DNA of 64,000 nt from Bathymodiolus brooksi (GCA_963680875.1 OY804582.1:55384646-55448645), one strand, 5' to 3'. Shown: positions 35,501 to 46,883, counted from the first letter of the stretch. The notes: generated from the sequence alone by a model not told the origin. Made by a program: numbers and translations.

Positions 35501-38500
35501 ACTCAAAACATCTTTTAATGTCTTGTAGGGATAAAACAAGTCATCATTTGAAATAAGAGATGGTATTTTATACACAGAAGATGATGTCAAGAAAATATGC
35601 CTATCAACTCCATCATCACTAGGACTTATCGTTCATGAATCATTCATTTTGCCATCAAAAGAAGAAGGGATAATGTTGAGAGAAAAAAACAGAAAATGTA
35701 AATGAGGATACCATAGGAAATGAAATTGTGACATCTGACCAATTTACTAGTAAATGCAATACAATGCAGATTTTCCTACACAGAACCATGTACTAAATTT
35801 TTTTATTTATTTTGTGAAAAGAGCAATAGGAGACTAGAGTTTAATGATAATGTTTTTTTTTGTTCATTTGTTAGTATAAAAAGGAGGTGAGGAAATGCTA
35901 CAAGGGAAGTGGACTGGTGGAGGCCATGTATTTTTTGCTAAATATAGCTGTAATTTATCCTATATTTTCATTAAAAAAAATCCTATTCTACTATAATTTT
36001 TGTCAAAAATGGCTCGACACCCTGCACTATCTCCTTCCTATTCAGATTGCATTTTTTTCAAGACTTTCTTTACCATCTCAAAACCCAAAGCAACAAACAG
36101 TAGAGTGAGTGTCAGATGGTTATTTAACTCAAACTCAGCAATTTTCAGTCATAACATGGCGAGAACAGACTAATTTTAAATGAGATGATGTCCGTTTTGT
36201 ACTAGACCAAAACACTTAGTTGCATTTTTATACTACTAGTTCACTGAAACAATCGTCTGTGGATTGACACGTTGCCCCACTCTGACACATTATCCTGATT
36301 CCAAGCCAACCTGTCTGCTCTTTCTTCTTAATGATGCGTGCTTAGTGCAGAAGCAACAAATTAAATACCAATTGTATGGTCTTTGGTTTAATTTACAAAC
36401 AGTACAAGTAGAAGATGGGGATCTAGAATCAGCTATTCAGATAACTGAACTTGTCAGAAGTTGTTGAAGGTATATGAAGAATGTACATGTTTCTATGAAC
36501 AAATAGACTGATTACATTATAGGAATTTATAATGTTAAAAAGAGGGGTCATTTGCATAATATGATTTGAAAAACAAGATACAACCCTCTGGCACATTGTG
36601 AAAAGTCATAAGATTGTAAATCCTTGCTTCTCTTAAACAATGACAACTTTCTTAACTTTTAGATTCATATTTTTAATATACAGAGGTACATGTAAATTAT
36701 AATGTAATCAGGACAAGCATTATTGTATTGTACTAGAATTGTACAATACAATATTTGTATTAGAAGTTTATAGTAAAATGTTACTACAACAAATCTTTAG
36801 TATCTAAAAAGTGACTTAAAATAATAGTACTAGAATTATACAATAAATGTATAGTACTAGAATTGTACAATAAATGTATAATACTAGAATTATACAATAA
36901 CTGTATAGTACTAGAATTGTACAATAAATGTATAGTACTAGAATTGTACAATAAATGTATAGTACTAGAATTGTACAATAAATGTATAGTACTAGAATTA
37001 TACAATAAATGTATAGTACTAGAATTGTACAATAAATGCATAGTACTAGAATTGTACAATAAATGTATTGTACTAGAATTGTACAATAACTGTATAGTAC
37101 TAGAATTGTACAATAACTGTATAGTACTAGAATTGTACAATAAATGTATAGTACTAGAATTGTACAATAAATGTATAATACTTGAATTGTACAATAAATG
37201 TATAATACTAGAATTGTACAATAAATGTATAGTACTAGAATTGTACAATAATTGTATAGTACTAGAATTGTACAATAAATGTATAATACTAGAATTGTAC
37301 AATAAATGTATAGTACTAGAATTGTACAATAAATGTATAGTACTAGAATTGTACAATAAATGTATAGTACTAGAATTGTACAATAAATGTATAGTACTAG
37401 AATTGTACAATAAATGTATAATACTAGAATTGTACAATAAATGTATAGTACTAGAATTGTACAATAAATGTATAGTACTAGAATTGTACAATAAATGTAT
37501 AATACTAGAATTGTACAATAAATGTATAATACTAGAATTGTACAATAACTGTATAGTACTAGAATTGTACAATAAATGTATAGTACTAGAATTGTACAAT
37601 AAATGTATAGTACTAGAATTGTACAATAAATGTATAGTACTAGAATTATACAATAAATGTATAGTACTAGAATTGTACAATAAATGCATAGTACTAGAAT
37701 TGTACAATAAATGTATAGTACTAGAATTGTACAATAAATGTATAGTACTAGAATTGTACAATAAATGTATAGTACTAGAATTGTACAATAAATGTATAAT
37801 ACTTGAATTGTACAATAAATGTATAATACTAGAATTGTACAATAAATGTATAATACTAGAATTGTACAATAACTGTATAGTACTAGAATTGTACAATAAA
37901 TGTATAGTACTAGAATTGTACAATAAATGTATAGTACTAGAATTGTACAATAAATGTATAGTACTAGAATTGTACAATACATGTATAGTACTAGAATTGT
38001 ACAATAAATGTATAGTACTAGAATTGTACAATAAATGTATAGTACTAGAATTGTACAATAAATGTATAATACTTGAAATTAAAATTACACATATAGACTA
38101 ATTTTTATAGCTTTATTTGATGATTTCAATCTCATTATTAGCATTTTTCATTGTTTATGTCCATCATTTTATCTATATCTGAGTAATCGATGAAGATAAC
38201 TACAGTAATATATAAGTAAAAACAAGCAAAAATAATCGACCGATAACGACATCTTCTGGATTCAAGATAAAATAATACTATATGATCATAATACTTACTT
38301 TTTGTCGTCGCCTGTATGTCAAACATGCCCAATTGACTTGTACCGGAAGATGACAGAGCATTTCCGACCGGAGCTCTTTGACGACAGTGATATAGGAGAC
38401 ATGTTAAACTACTCATTACCATGTAGCTGTAGATGATATTTGAGTTCATTTTGACATATAATAAAGCAGCAACAGACATTTATAGAAAATTATATTTTTA

Positions 38501-41500
38501 ATCTTGACCACCACTTTTCAGTCTACTTACGAAGCTTGCCTCCCCACTTTCGGGTCCACCCAGACCCCCCACTACACACACACACACACTTTCCGACCCA
38601 CCCCTATGCCTCTGATCCTTGACATTTTCCAAACTCGATCATGCGATGCATCCATTGTTCCCGTCCTTTATAAAGCACGATATGACGATATGCGTACTTG
38701 ATTCATCCCACACAGATAGTGGACCAACACTTTTGTCGCAGCGGAGAAAATAGGTCCTATTTCTAGACTACATGGTTCCTTTGGAGGTAGAGGGAAAAGG
38801 TGTGAATAAAGTAATGGCAAATACACCTATATATGGTATGAATCATCTTTGTGATATCTAGAAACATGCTTGAACAGGGGTTGAATAAAGAACTACTTCT
38901 ATCTTCAAGACTTCTTGTTACTTACAACCGGACATTGGTCTATTTGAACGTGTAAGATTTGCATACAGAGCACCTTGTTTTCAATCAATGAATAATTTGG
39001 CCATTTTTGTACCTTTACTGACTGACTGACTATAAAAACAGACTGTTGGATCTCGACCGCACCGATGCATTTAGAATTAAGTTTCTACTATGACATTTCT
39101 GTTTTGGTAAGAACTTGCAATTAGATGGTCATGCATACAGCTAAAACGTGAGAGACCCCCAGATGAGTCTCATCGAACAAAAACGCGAGAGACCCCCAGC
39201 TGAGTCTCATCGAACAATCAATCATTTCCTCAAATACTAAAATACAGAACACTGCACAAAATTTTCAATTTTAAATAATACTTCAAAATTCATTTGGTTT
39301 TTCAAACAATGAAAAGTTATAACTCAGAAAACAGTTTGGTTTATTTATCACTGCATATTAAAAACTAGAAGGTTAAGTCCAATAATCCGCCACAGTCCTC
39401 ACGACGAGCACCGGTCCTCCGGCCACAGTCCTCACGACGAGCACCGGTCCTCCGGCCAAAGACCTCACGACGAGCACCGGTCCTCCGGCCACAGTCCTCA
39501 CGACGAGCACCGGTCCTCCGGCCAAAGACCTCACGACGAGCACCGGTCCTCCGGCCAAAGACCAGTAAAACTTTGTTCGGATCAGTAAATTCAAATTTTC
39601 ATTTCGAGGACTGGGCAATTAAAAAAAAAGTATATATATATAATATATATATGGTATGAACACGATATTTAGTCATGATGAATTTACATTTTGTTTTATT
39701 AACATGTTATGTATATTTTACAAGCTACTTTTCATTTTATATAAGATGGTACTATTTTCATTCATTTACTATTAAAACTATCTGAACTGACACTGAGCCA
39801 AAGCCTAGACTAATTAATATTATGATTTCAAGTGTATAAGAGACATTATATGGTAATAAACAATGACGTCAACAAATGTCTAAATAAACTGTCCAGTCTT
39901 TAGATAATGGTAATAAATATCACAGTGCTGTGTAATTGTAAATCTTGCATTGTCCATTAAATGTCTGCTGCAGCTGACTTGTGTAAAATTTGATAAAATG
40001 TATCACTTTAACAGTAGAATATCTAAATATATTATAGTGACTGATTCGAATCTGACTGTAGTGAAAGTTTTAATGGGCCAATCATTAAAATGATTGTGTT
40101 TGATTTGCCCTTTATGGGTCCATTAATTTGGTAATAAAATATATTACATTCTAATACAGAGATGTGTATAAAAAAATATTTGTAACATGAATGCATTCTT
40201 TTCCTTTGATCTTGTTGTGGTTTATAAATATACCAGTATGTAAGTAACAACTAACTATGAAATAATACACGAAGATACGAGATACTGCAGTTTTTAAATC
40301 TGGGCTGTAGTTTTATTACTCTCGGAGAGCTAGATGTGATATTACATGGCTTCATGTTACAAATCATTTATACCACGGCTTTACAGGTTAAACATTAAAC
40401 AATCTCATGCTTCACGTTCGATTGTTTAACCGTTTAACTCGGAATACCGTGGTATAAATAAAATATTAGTTATTACATAAACAATTTTAAAATTTTGTTT
40501 ACATGTACAGTCAAACTTGCCAATGCGGTCTCCTCTATTAAGCAGTCACTTGTGCTAAAGGGTCACCTTTTTCTTGTTCTGTTAAAGAAATTTCATATGA
40601 ATTGATCCCTTTTAACAGGTCACCTTGTCATAAAAGACCCCTTGTTCGTATCAAGTGTGACCTCTTAATACAGGTTTAACAGTATGTTCCAATTATAATG
40701 ACTATTGATTCACTATTCAATATGAGCCATCTTTATTTGATTTGATTAATTACCCTTTAAATTATTCAGGACAATTAAATCGATTAAGGATGTTGCTAGG
40801 AAAGTTAAGGTTTTAAATTCATCAATTACAATATTTACACACAGTCTCTGTAGAAGGATCCTATATATTCTTATTTAATGTCAAATATTTATACCAATAG
40901 AATATACAGGGGAGGGGCTCGAAAAACAGATAGAAATGGATTTGTTGATTGGTGAGGCTTTATACAGGCATTTGTGGCATGGAATCAACCCCCCCTTTTA
41001 ACTTTCTGTTTACACATTGATTTTAAGTAAAACTTTCTTTATTATTTCATCTCTTTTTCCTTTATTTAACGTGTTCGTGTCTATATATTCATACAATCTC
41101 AGTTATGGTGACAACAACTTGCATGTACCAGTAAGTTATCATTCATGGCCACGTGTCGACAAATGAAAGCTGAACATTACTACCATAATATTGTATGGAT
41201 GTATGGACACGAACACATGAAAAGATGAAATTATAAAGCAATTTTAATCAAAATTAATATGCAAACAGAATTTTCAAAAAAGTAGAGGGAGGGGACAATT
41301 CCATGCCACACGACAAGCACCTGTGGTTCTTGATATAAACAAGGTTCACATCACGTCATGTGATGATCAGTTTAGTTTAAACACAAACTTGTTCGTTATA
41401 CATTTGCATATCTGTAATATCTTACCAGCGGCATCTAACACTGATTTGTCCACTCTGTCCGGTGGATGTACAATTATTGCATCGGCTCCAACGACCCCCT

Positions 41501-41630
41501 CGAGTAACGCTTCTTTTGTGATGAATCCATCTTGTCTCGGCCATTCTCTGATATCAAATTCGGGCTCCAAGAGTGCGCGACCTGCAACTGGAATGGTTCT
41601 GGAGAGGAATATCGTAGGAGGAGATGACAT
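25981..41630 (-). CDS. GRHPR: glyoxylate reductase/hydroxypyruvate reductase, 3 coding exons, 323 aa
   Basis: Joining 41630-41426, 27261-27091 and 26576-25981 gives an uninterrupted 323-aa protein; human GRHPR has 328. GRHPR is a D-2-hydroxyacid dehydrogenase that reduces glyoxylate to glycolate and hydroxypyruvate to D-glycerate with NAD(P)H, mainly in the cytosol. Visible features are [10 protein letters not shown] spliced to [15 protein letters not shown], the nucleotide-binding GLGRIG at residues 157-162, catalytic Arg241 in NTSRG, Glu270 in TTPEPLP and His289 in FPHLGSAT. All introns are GT-AG and phase 1. Met1 is supported by an in-frame TAA seven codons upstream. Intron 1 is 14.2 kb and full of mobile DNA; intron 2 is 514 bp. 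No frameshift or stop occurs in the joined frame, so it looks functional. No AATAAA was seen shortly after the stop. Confidence 0.92.
26749..26975 (+). mobile_element. SINE-A in GRHPR intron 2
   Basis: Head partly lost; box B GTGAGTTCGAATCTCG and full tail GTGGCGTTAAACACCATAAC. Antisense to GRHPR; it makes up almost half of this 514-bp intron. Confidence 0.85.
27091..27261 (-). CDS. GRHPR: GRHPR exon 2 (171 nt)
   Basis: The acceptor is TTTTTAAAG|GTAACC and the donor GAAG|GTATTG, both phase 1. It encodes residues 69-126, including [11 protein letters not shown] and [14 protein letters not shown], the conserved substrate-contact and domain-hinge segments of the family. Confidence 0.92.
28529..28562 (+). 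repeat. poly-G tract
   Basis: GGGGGGAGG followed by ~18 G and GAGGGGAG; able to form a G-quadruplex. In GRHPR intron 1, on the non-template side of the LINE and antisense to GRHPR. Confidence 0.9.
28728..28862. repeat. imperfect inverted repeat
   Basis: ACATTGTCGAAAATATAAAA and ATTATATATTTTCTGACAATGT are near complements around GAGTTTTGACGAGTTTTTC. Confidence 0.5.
29400..29735 (+). repeat. dispersed repeat D, end GGTGAGCTAA
   Basis: Two tandem half-units (GGGATGAAATGAGCAATC / GGGACGAAATGAGTAATCG) then GACGACGGACGACGGGCGCC and AAGGTGAGCTAAC. Resembles a very common bivalve dispersed repeat. It abuts the SINE-C that follows. Confidence 0.65.
29738..29942 (-). mobile_element. SINE-C, 5' half
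   Basis: Minus head: CGTAATGGTTAGCGTGCTCG, then core ATTTGTTGCTTCTCCGCTAA and CCGAGTGGAGCGACATATC. In GRHPR intron 1, sense to the gene. Confidence 0.78.
31370..34053 (+). mobile_element. LINE reverse transcriptase copy inside GRHPR intron 1
   Basis: 31384-31737 encodes the linker ([20 protein letters not shown]), then a TAG and a one-base frameshift near 31735-31750. From there to 33236 the RT frame is open: [28 protein letters not shown] and the catalytic YADD, ending KCCCSACR. No endonuclease domain precedes it, so it is 5'-truncated. It is in the opposite orientation to GRHPR. The 3' end is AATAAAG followed by four TTATC units at 34033-34052, a short tail repeat typical of CR1/L2/Jockey-like LINEs. 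Only one stop and one shift suggest a fairly young copy. Confidence 0.9.
33366..33587 (+). mobile_element. second copy of the LINE RT C-terminus
   Basis: 33457-33587 repeats, with a few changes, the last ~44 codons found at 33117-33236 ([20 protein letters not shown] to KCCCSACR). It is preceded by about 90 bp not found in the first copy. It could be a nested 5'-truncated insertion of the same family or a duplication of the 3' end. Confidence 0.75.
34054..36104 (-). other. GRHPR intron 1, middle part
   Basis: Intronic, AT-rich, low coding potential. Nothing recognised between the LINE tail and SINE-C. Confidence 0.55.
36105..36395 (-). mobile_element. SINE-C, head-less copy
   Basis: Minus strand; core AATTGGTATTTAATTTGTTG, GAATCAGGATAATGTGTCAG and GTTCTCGCCATGTTATGACT with a short CACTC tail at 36105. 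GRHPR intron 1. Confidence 0.7.
36837..38085. repeat. 27-bp satellite, about 46 copies (GRHPR intron 1)
   Basis: Unit TATAGTACTAGAATTG + TACAATAAATG. Because 27 is divisible by 3 and the unit has no stop in several frames, it forms long ORFs on both strands (YNKCIVLEL or STIHLLYNS repeats); these are not genes. Variants (AACTG, AAATGCA, TAATACTTG) recur at shifts of 648, 621 and 270 bp, exact multiples of 27. Confidence 0.97.
39382..39560. repeat. 33-bp GC-rich minisatellite, about 5 copies
   Basis: Unit contains CCTCACGACGAGCACCGGTC + CTCCGGCCA with alternating ACAGT / AAAGA junctions. CpG-rich island in AT-rich intron DNA. Confidence 0.95.
39632..39653. repeat. (TA)n microsatellite
   Basis: TATATATATATAATATATAT tract in GRHPR intron 1. 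Confidence 0.85.
40365..40460. repeat. short inverted repeat
   Basis: TATACCACGG...GGTTAAACATTAAACAATC pairs with GATTGTTTAACCGTTTAAC...CCGTGGTATA. Confidence 0.75.
40506..40685. mobile_element. MITE with TACAGTCAAAC termini, copy 2
   Basis: Left TACAGTCAAACTTG and right CAGGTTTAACAGTA, with the same interior order (CCAATGCGGTCTCCTCTATT, CTTTTTCTTGTTCTGT). In GRHPR intron 1. Confidence 0.8.
40964..41331. mobile_element. fold-back element, copy 2 (GRHPR intron 1)
   Basis: Same arms as copy 1 (CTTTCTTTATTATTTCATCT, CGTGTTCGTGTC and their complements) but more diverged, ends ACAGGCATTTGTGGCATGG / CACCTGTGG. It lies ~100 bp inside intron 1 next to the exon 1 donor. Target duplication not clear. 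Confidence 0.8.
41426..41630 (-). CDS. GRHPR: GRHPR exon 1
   Basis: This exon encodes residues 1-68 plus one nt of Gly69, from [14 protein letters not shown] to DKSVLDAA. The donor reads GCTG|GTAAGA. It forms the N-terminal half of the substrate-binding domain. Confidence 0.9.
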
Positions 41631-43259
41631 GACTTGGTCTACTAAATTTTAATAGATAAATAGAGGTCAAAATCTGGGTCGTAAAATGATAACAACGGAA
41701 GGGAGATAACTGGTTTTTATTTAATATGCCTATTTTGTATTTGAAATATGGGATTTTAACCATTAGATACAAAACCTTGTATTATATATGTAGGCCTATG
41801 TCATGCGGGAAAATCCATATGACGTCTTGGTTAATAAATACAAAATCCCATTCAGGGAGAAGTTTTCCTAAGCTAAAGACTGACCCCGTTTATTCCCAAG
41901 ATTTAGCAACATGTTATAAATTTATGACTATGATAAAGATGGGTGTATTTACATTCCATTGTTGGTGGTCATCCTACATGTAGTACAAATATCACAGAAG
42001 TGTGCTAGTATAGGTAAGAATATACAATCCAATGCCGTCGTCTGTTCTTCAAATCCGGGTCTCTCTCGTCGGGACTGCTCAGTTTATTCGGTAGATCGTT
42101 AGTTAAAGAGGCATTAGCTACGATTTTGACCAAAACAATTATATGTTTTGGAAATTGGTAAATAGGTTTAAAATGATGAAATAAAGGTAAATATTTCACA
42201 TTAAACAGCTTATCGTACCACTTTTCGTCTTTTGAGAATGCAAATTATCATCGATTTATTATTTCCTTGCAAGCAAATAATTTGACCTCGCTTTCTCCGT
42301 ATGCAACTGACCTTTAGTGACAGGTAAAAACGAAAAATTTGTATTTTGTCACTTATTAACTGCAAACTTGCATGGTTCTTTGTCCGTAATTAACGACGAC
42401 TGAAAGCAGATTCACAGAAAATAAGAAATAAGTGCATTGTTGTACTGATTTAATGACGATTCGGCAAACTCCGTAAACAATTGTAGGGCCTCAAATCCTC
42501 AATGAGAAGTCTTAGCAGTCAAAGCAGTTTTGTTCCGCCTTGCAAGATTGCTCTTGGAGATCCTGCACAAGTGAAATAGTTGGTGTAGAGGGGGACAACA
42601 AACCTGCTATATATTCAGCATAGACGTCGTGCACGGTATTGGGGATACTGCGCTAATTCATTTTAAAATATCTATGAGACTTTTAATTTTTATTGAAGTT
42701 AGACCTATTATATATCAAAAGCTTCACAATTTTGCAAACATTAACAATCTTATGCTTAAATAGTTCAAAATCCGATAATTAAAACGAATTTTGGCATAAT
42801 TTTAAGGAAAAATTGTTGAAAATCGCTGTAGACGCGTAACTAAATTGTTGCACATAAACTGAGTAAAATTGCCTAACAAAAAAACGAATTGCACAAAATG
42901 TTCTCTTGTTTCGCAAGCAACGACGGAAAAGTCCGCCAATTACATATACGCGTGGGATTATGACGTTACGCTTGTTTCTCTTTCAAGATGGCCACCTTCC
43001 AGATGAGGTTTGAGATGTAGACGCTGCAATTTATCGGAAAATTTTGTTGTAGAGCATTGGTAAACTACTCATAAAATATAATTTCTATATATCATAACAG
43101 AACAAAAGTAAATATTCACAATGTGCATGTAATATAGAACTGAAAAATCGAAAAAATCGAGGAAATCAAGATGATTCTGTTCAAAATTTAACGGTTTTAC
43201 GAATTCTAATGAAAATGTCCCACTATAGTGCTTTATTATACGAAAGATAGCCCAAGACA
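41631..43259. other. upstream flank of GRHPR
   Basis: Should hold the GRHPR 5' UTR and promoter (minus strand). No second gene recognised. Confidence 0.45.
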
Positions 43260-43637
43260 TCTAGAGGAATATAACCGCATCGGTTAGCGTGCTCGCTTCG
43301 AGTGTGGTAGATTATGTGTTCGAGTCCCGGTCGGGTCAAACCAAAGGCTTTAAAATTGGTATTTGTTGCTTCTCCACTAAGCATGCAGCATTAAGGAGAA
43401 AGAGTAAAGACTGGTTAACTCGGAATCAGAATAATGTGTCCGAGTGGAGCGACATGTCTACCCGCGGACTGTTGTTTCAGTGAGCTAGCACTAAAAAAAT
43501 CCAACTCAGCGTATTGGTATAGTAGTAAGTACAAAACGGACCTCATCATCATCACATTGAAAATTAACTTATTCTCGCTATGATATAGCTGAAAAATTGC
43601 TGAATTGACATTTAACACAATCACTCACTCACTCTAG
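43260..43637 (+). mobile_element. SINE-C, full length
   Basis: tRNA-like head (box A-like CATCGGTTAGCGTGCTCGC, box B GTGTTCGAGTCCCGG), core TTGTTGCTTCTCCACTAAGC, and 3' end CACTCACTCACTC. The body is ~375 bp. Confidence 0.85.
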
Positions 43638-45391
43638 GAGAAATATGGATATTAAAAAGACACAATAGTATGTGGTCTTTTTGAGTGGAAGCGAATTATA
43701 TGTGCAGGTTTTTTTTAAATTCCAGTTATCGAGAGGGGGGAGGGATCCCATTAACCAGTTTAACCCGGCCACATATTTTGTGCCTGTCCCAAGCCATGAG
43801 AACCTAGATATTCAACGTCATATGCCGTGGTCAGTGAATTCAGTTAAGATGAGAGGTGATTGTTTCTTTTGTTGATATTAGTGGAATATATTACCATCAC
43901 TGTTTAAACTTTCTATTCTAACACAAATGTAACGTCTTAAAGGTATGATTAACAAAAGATATCAACAACAAATATTTTAAAACAACAACAATTTTAAAAT
44001 AGTCTCCAATGTCAAGTTTATCGAAATCCTTCACAGTGACTGAGACAAGCCGGGTCATCGTTGGCAATTAAATCACCATGGAAACAAATCTTTGTTTTGA
44101 TCGTTTCTCAATGTAAAAAATAAGTTCATAACAGATACGTGTATTTAAACCGTAAAAAGTGCGATAAAAATTGCGCTTTTTGAACCTTTGACCTCCAGTC
44201 ATCCAGATCATTTCATTAGGTTTAATAGTCACTGGCTGGAACCACTATTCTCAGTTTGATTCTGTTGTGAAAAAAATGGTCATAACCTGTAGTACCGGGT
44301 GGTTGAGGTGTGCTGATTAAATCTTTAATATTACCGTGTGGTTGAGGTGTGCTTGTTAAATCTCTAAAACCATTCTAATCTTAACTCGTATTAATCTTTC
44401 AAAACATATTTGCGAGGTAATTTAAAGATTTATATTCAAAGGAATTTATCAATAATTGAATACTTTTACAAGCACTAGTTGATTAAAAATACTACGGATA
44501 ATTTGTCTACACGAGGGGTTAATCACATTCGTTTGACAAATAAAATATTCAAAGGATTATATAAATTATTCACATTGACATAACGATTGGAAGAAACATA
44601 AAAGAAGGGTACCTCTTAGAAATAATAATAAAAAAATGTTTGATAGGTAAACCGTGTATTTGTTAAATTTATTCTGCTTGTTAGGTAATTTCTTAAAGAC
44701 TATGATTAAAAATGCGTCAATGACATTGTACTATATATCCCTTGGTATCTTAATGGGACCATTTCCAAACTTTGGAAAGACAGGGAAACAAATAGAGTAA
44801 AAGGGGGGTTGTTATGTTACAGAAAATGTTTCTTATGTCTTAAGACCGAAAGGAAAACAAAACTTACAACGACAAATTTGTTTAAGAAAAGAAGAAGAAA
44901 ATTTATTAATTCAAATGAATAAGAAAAAGAAATATGTTAACACTTAAACGGCATAATCCCCCGAAAGACCCTCGATAGTTTAAACTGGCTTAATAGACAC
45001 CGAGTTCAGTCATTGTTTCATTCGATTAAAACGAAGATTGTTAGTATAATAGTATTAGCAGACGACTACTTATGTATAGAGGGTTCAAATATATCAATAC
45101 TGGGTTCACCCACACGTGACATGTATGGAATAATAATTTCAAAAGATATAAATTATGGTATTACAACTAGCTTACATGCATATCGGATTTGTGTGGAATT
45201 AAACACTTTAATTTACGATTTGATAGGTTTGAACTATACATATACTTACATACATATATATATATATTTAAATATTCAAGTTTAAAGAGGGACTGACTAG
45301 TTTGTTAAATTAATTATTTTTTCATTGAAATTTCGAAAGAATAAATCATTAATTTGGACATTTTTACTTGGAAGACAAACGAAAGGAAACA
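43638..45391. other. no gene recognised
   Basis: Contains a small direct repeat (GTGGTTGAGGTGTGCT at ~44300 and ~44338). Otherwise unique-looking AT-rich DNA. Confidence 0.5.
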
Positions 45392-45706
45392 ATGCCTTCG
45401 TTAGATTCACCATGGTTTGAGCAAGCTGGACAGGCAGTAGCCGCCGTCACGACAGCTAGATCGTCTAGCACCACCATGAAAGAAGCTGAAATGGACGATT
45501 TATTGAAGCGTGTCGGTAGACCAACGTTGGCTTCAAAGGCAAAAGTAAACCAGTCTTGGAAATTGGAAAATTCATTTATGGAAACTGGACGTCATTCATG
45601 GGCAAAAATGGAGCTATTCGATGACGTCAAGAAATGCATGTGGACACAGTCCGGGGGCATCAAGAAATCCTGTAAATTGAGACCATTCGAAGAATCAAAT
45701 CGATAA
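45392..45706 (+). CDS. hypothetical intronless protein, 104 aa
   Basis: Unrecognised. The ATG at 45392 has A at -3 (AACAATGCC). The protein starts MPSLDSPWFEQAGQAV and is balanced in composition, unlike the low-complexity chance ORFs nearby. It has a basic/acidic helix-like middle (MKEAEMDDLLKRVGRP) and a Trp-containing C-terminal half (ETGRHSWAKMELFDD). There is no signal peptide or membrane segment. An AATAAA follows 76 nt after the stop. It could be a small single-exon gene, a retrocopy, or a terminal exon of a larger gene. Confidence 0.45.
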   Translation: MPSLDSPWFEQAGQAVAAVTTARSSSTTMKEAEMDDLLKRVGRPTLASKAKVNQSWKLENSFMETGRHSWAKMELFDDVKKCMWTQSGGIKKSCKLRPFEESNR

Positions 45707-45781
45707 CCTGTGAAATATAAACTGCAAATCAAAAAATATTGGAGGAGGAATTAAGAAATTAGGTACATCTATGATGGACAA

Positions 45782-45787
45782 AATAAA
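45782..45787 (+). promoter_or_regulatory. poly(A) signal AATAAA after the 104-aa ORF
   Basis: Canonical AATAAA 76 nt past the stop at 45706. It supports this being the 3' end of a transcript. Confidence 0.35.
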
Positions 45788-46599
45788 ATCGCTTTCATTA
45801 TTTTCAGTAAATTAACACTAAATATACGCTGTATTGACTGACATCTTTGTCGTATTTTGTTTGTGTGGAAATCAAACTTTCAATATTTTCAAAGTTGGTG
45901 TTAAACACCAATCAATCAGCATTTTCATAGGAACTACTGGAATTACATTTTCATTGAAAATAAACATTTTGTCATTAAGTGAAATCGGATAAACCAGGAA
46001 AGCGATTCTTATTATTTTATGTGTTAGGAACTAAAACGTATTTACCATGGAAACAAAACAAACGATGGCATAGTGTTCTCATGTTTGGTTATTTTGCAAC
46101 ATTTATTCTAGTCATAGATGATTATTGTCTTTCATCGCACGATGCTTTGACAAAATGTGTGTATTCGTATGTTAGATGTCGTTCTGAACGGGCCACAAGT
46201 TAGTTTTTATGTTATATATATTCTTGTTAATCTGCACAATAAATTTATTTTAAGGACTTTTTCAATCTCAATTTTATTTATATTATTAAATGCAGTTTCA
46301 TAATACATGTATTCTAAGCATATTTGATCTTGTGTTGGAATTGGATACATGTGCAGCAAGAGAGGTACAAGTCTGAAATGGTACATGCAATGTAAATGGA
46401 GAAATTGTGATACATCCATGTGTTTTTTAAGATCAGTAGAGTAGTCTTTCTCTCTATTTATATTACATGTAAAAGAAAGGTTTGAATATACCAATAGAGT
46501 ATTCAGAGGCCGTTAACTGAAGAAGGACAAACAAAATACAATGACCAACAAAAAAGGACAAAAAGACAAACAATTATCGACACAGAAAACTAAAGATTG
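45788..46599. other. no gene recognised
   Basis: A SINE tail scrap (GGTGTTAAACACCA near 45897) and short chance frames only. Confidence 0.5.
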
Positions 46600-46830
46600 A
46601 ACAACACGAAACCTACTAAAAACCGGAGATAAACTCAGATGGTTCCGACGGATGAACAATTCCTGCTCAGCTAGTGGCACATGTCGTGTTACTATGCTTA
46701 AAAATTCGGTGATAAGTCACAAGAGGAAATAAGGACGGGATTATGACTACGACAGTGACAAAGATATTCCGTGGTGCTCAACCAAGTGATGGTGACTGTA
46801 AAAAATGTCAATTTAACCACTAGGAATAAT
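46600..46830 (-). mobile_element. LINE 3' fragment (copy e)
   Basis: Minus strand keeps ATCACTTGGTTGAGCACCAC, GTGACTTATCACCGAATTTT, and GAGCAGGAATTGTTCATCCG. Confidence 0.6.
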
Positions 46831-46883
46831 TGGTGCAATAGCTGCCTTGTGGGCAGCAGTCTATTATATACAGTGTTAGTGTA

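Larger units (their letters stand above)
38091..40963 (-). other. GRHPR intron 1, 5' part
   Basis: Intronic. Holds the 33-bp minisatellite, (TA)n, a short inverted repeat and a MITE. A duplicated phrase (AACGCGAGAGACCCCCAG / AAACGTGAGAGACCCCCAG near 39145 and 39181) is also present. Confidence 0.55.

Noticed and set aside
36837..38085. CRISPR-like array
   Set aside because: Units are contiguous with no unique spacers; eukaryotic satellite.
36784..38101. Three long overlapping ORFs (388-424 codons) on both strands
   Set aside because: They are frames of the 27-bp satellite, whose unit length is a multiple of 3 and contains no stop; no start, splice or domain support.
43262..43345. Possible tRNA gene
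   Set aside because: tRNA-like boxes belong to SINE-C, which recurs with the same 300-bp body at 8810, 29738, 36105 and 51488.
45013..45285. 90-codon ORF
   Set aside because: Low complexity at the end (YTYTYIHIYIYL), no homology recognised, no splice or start support.
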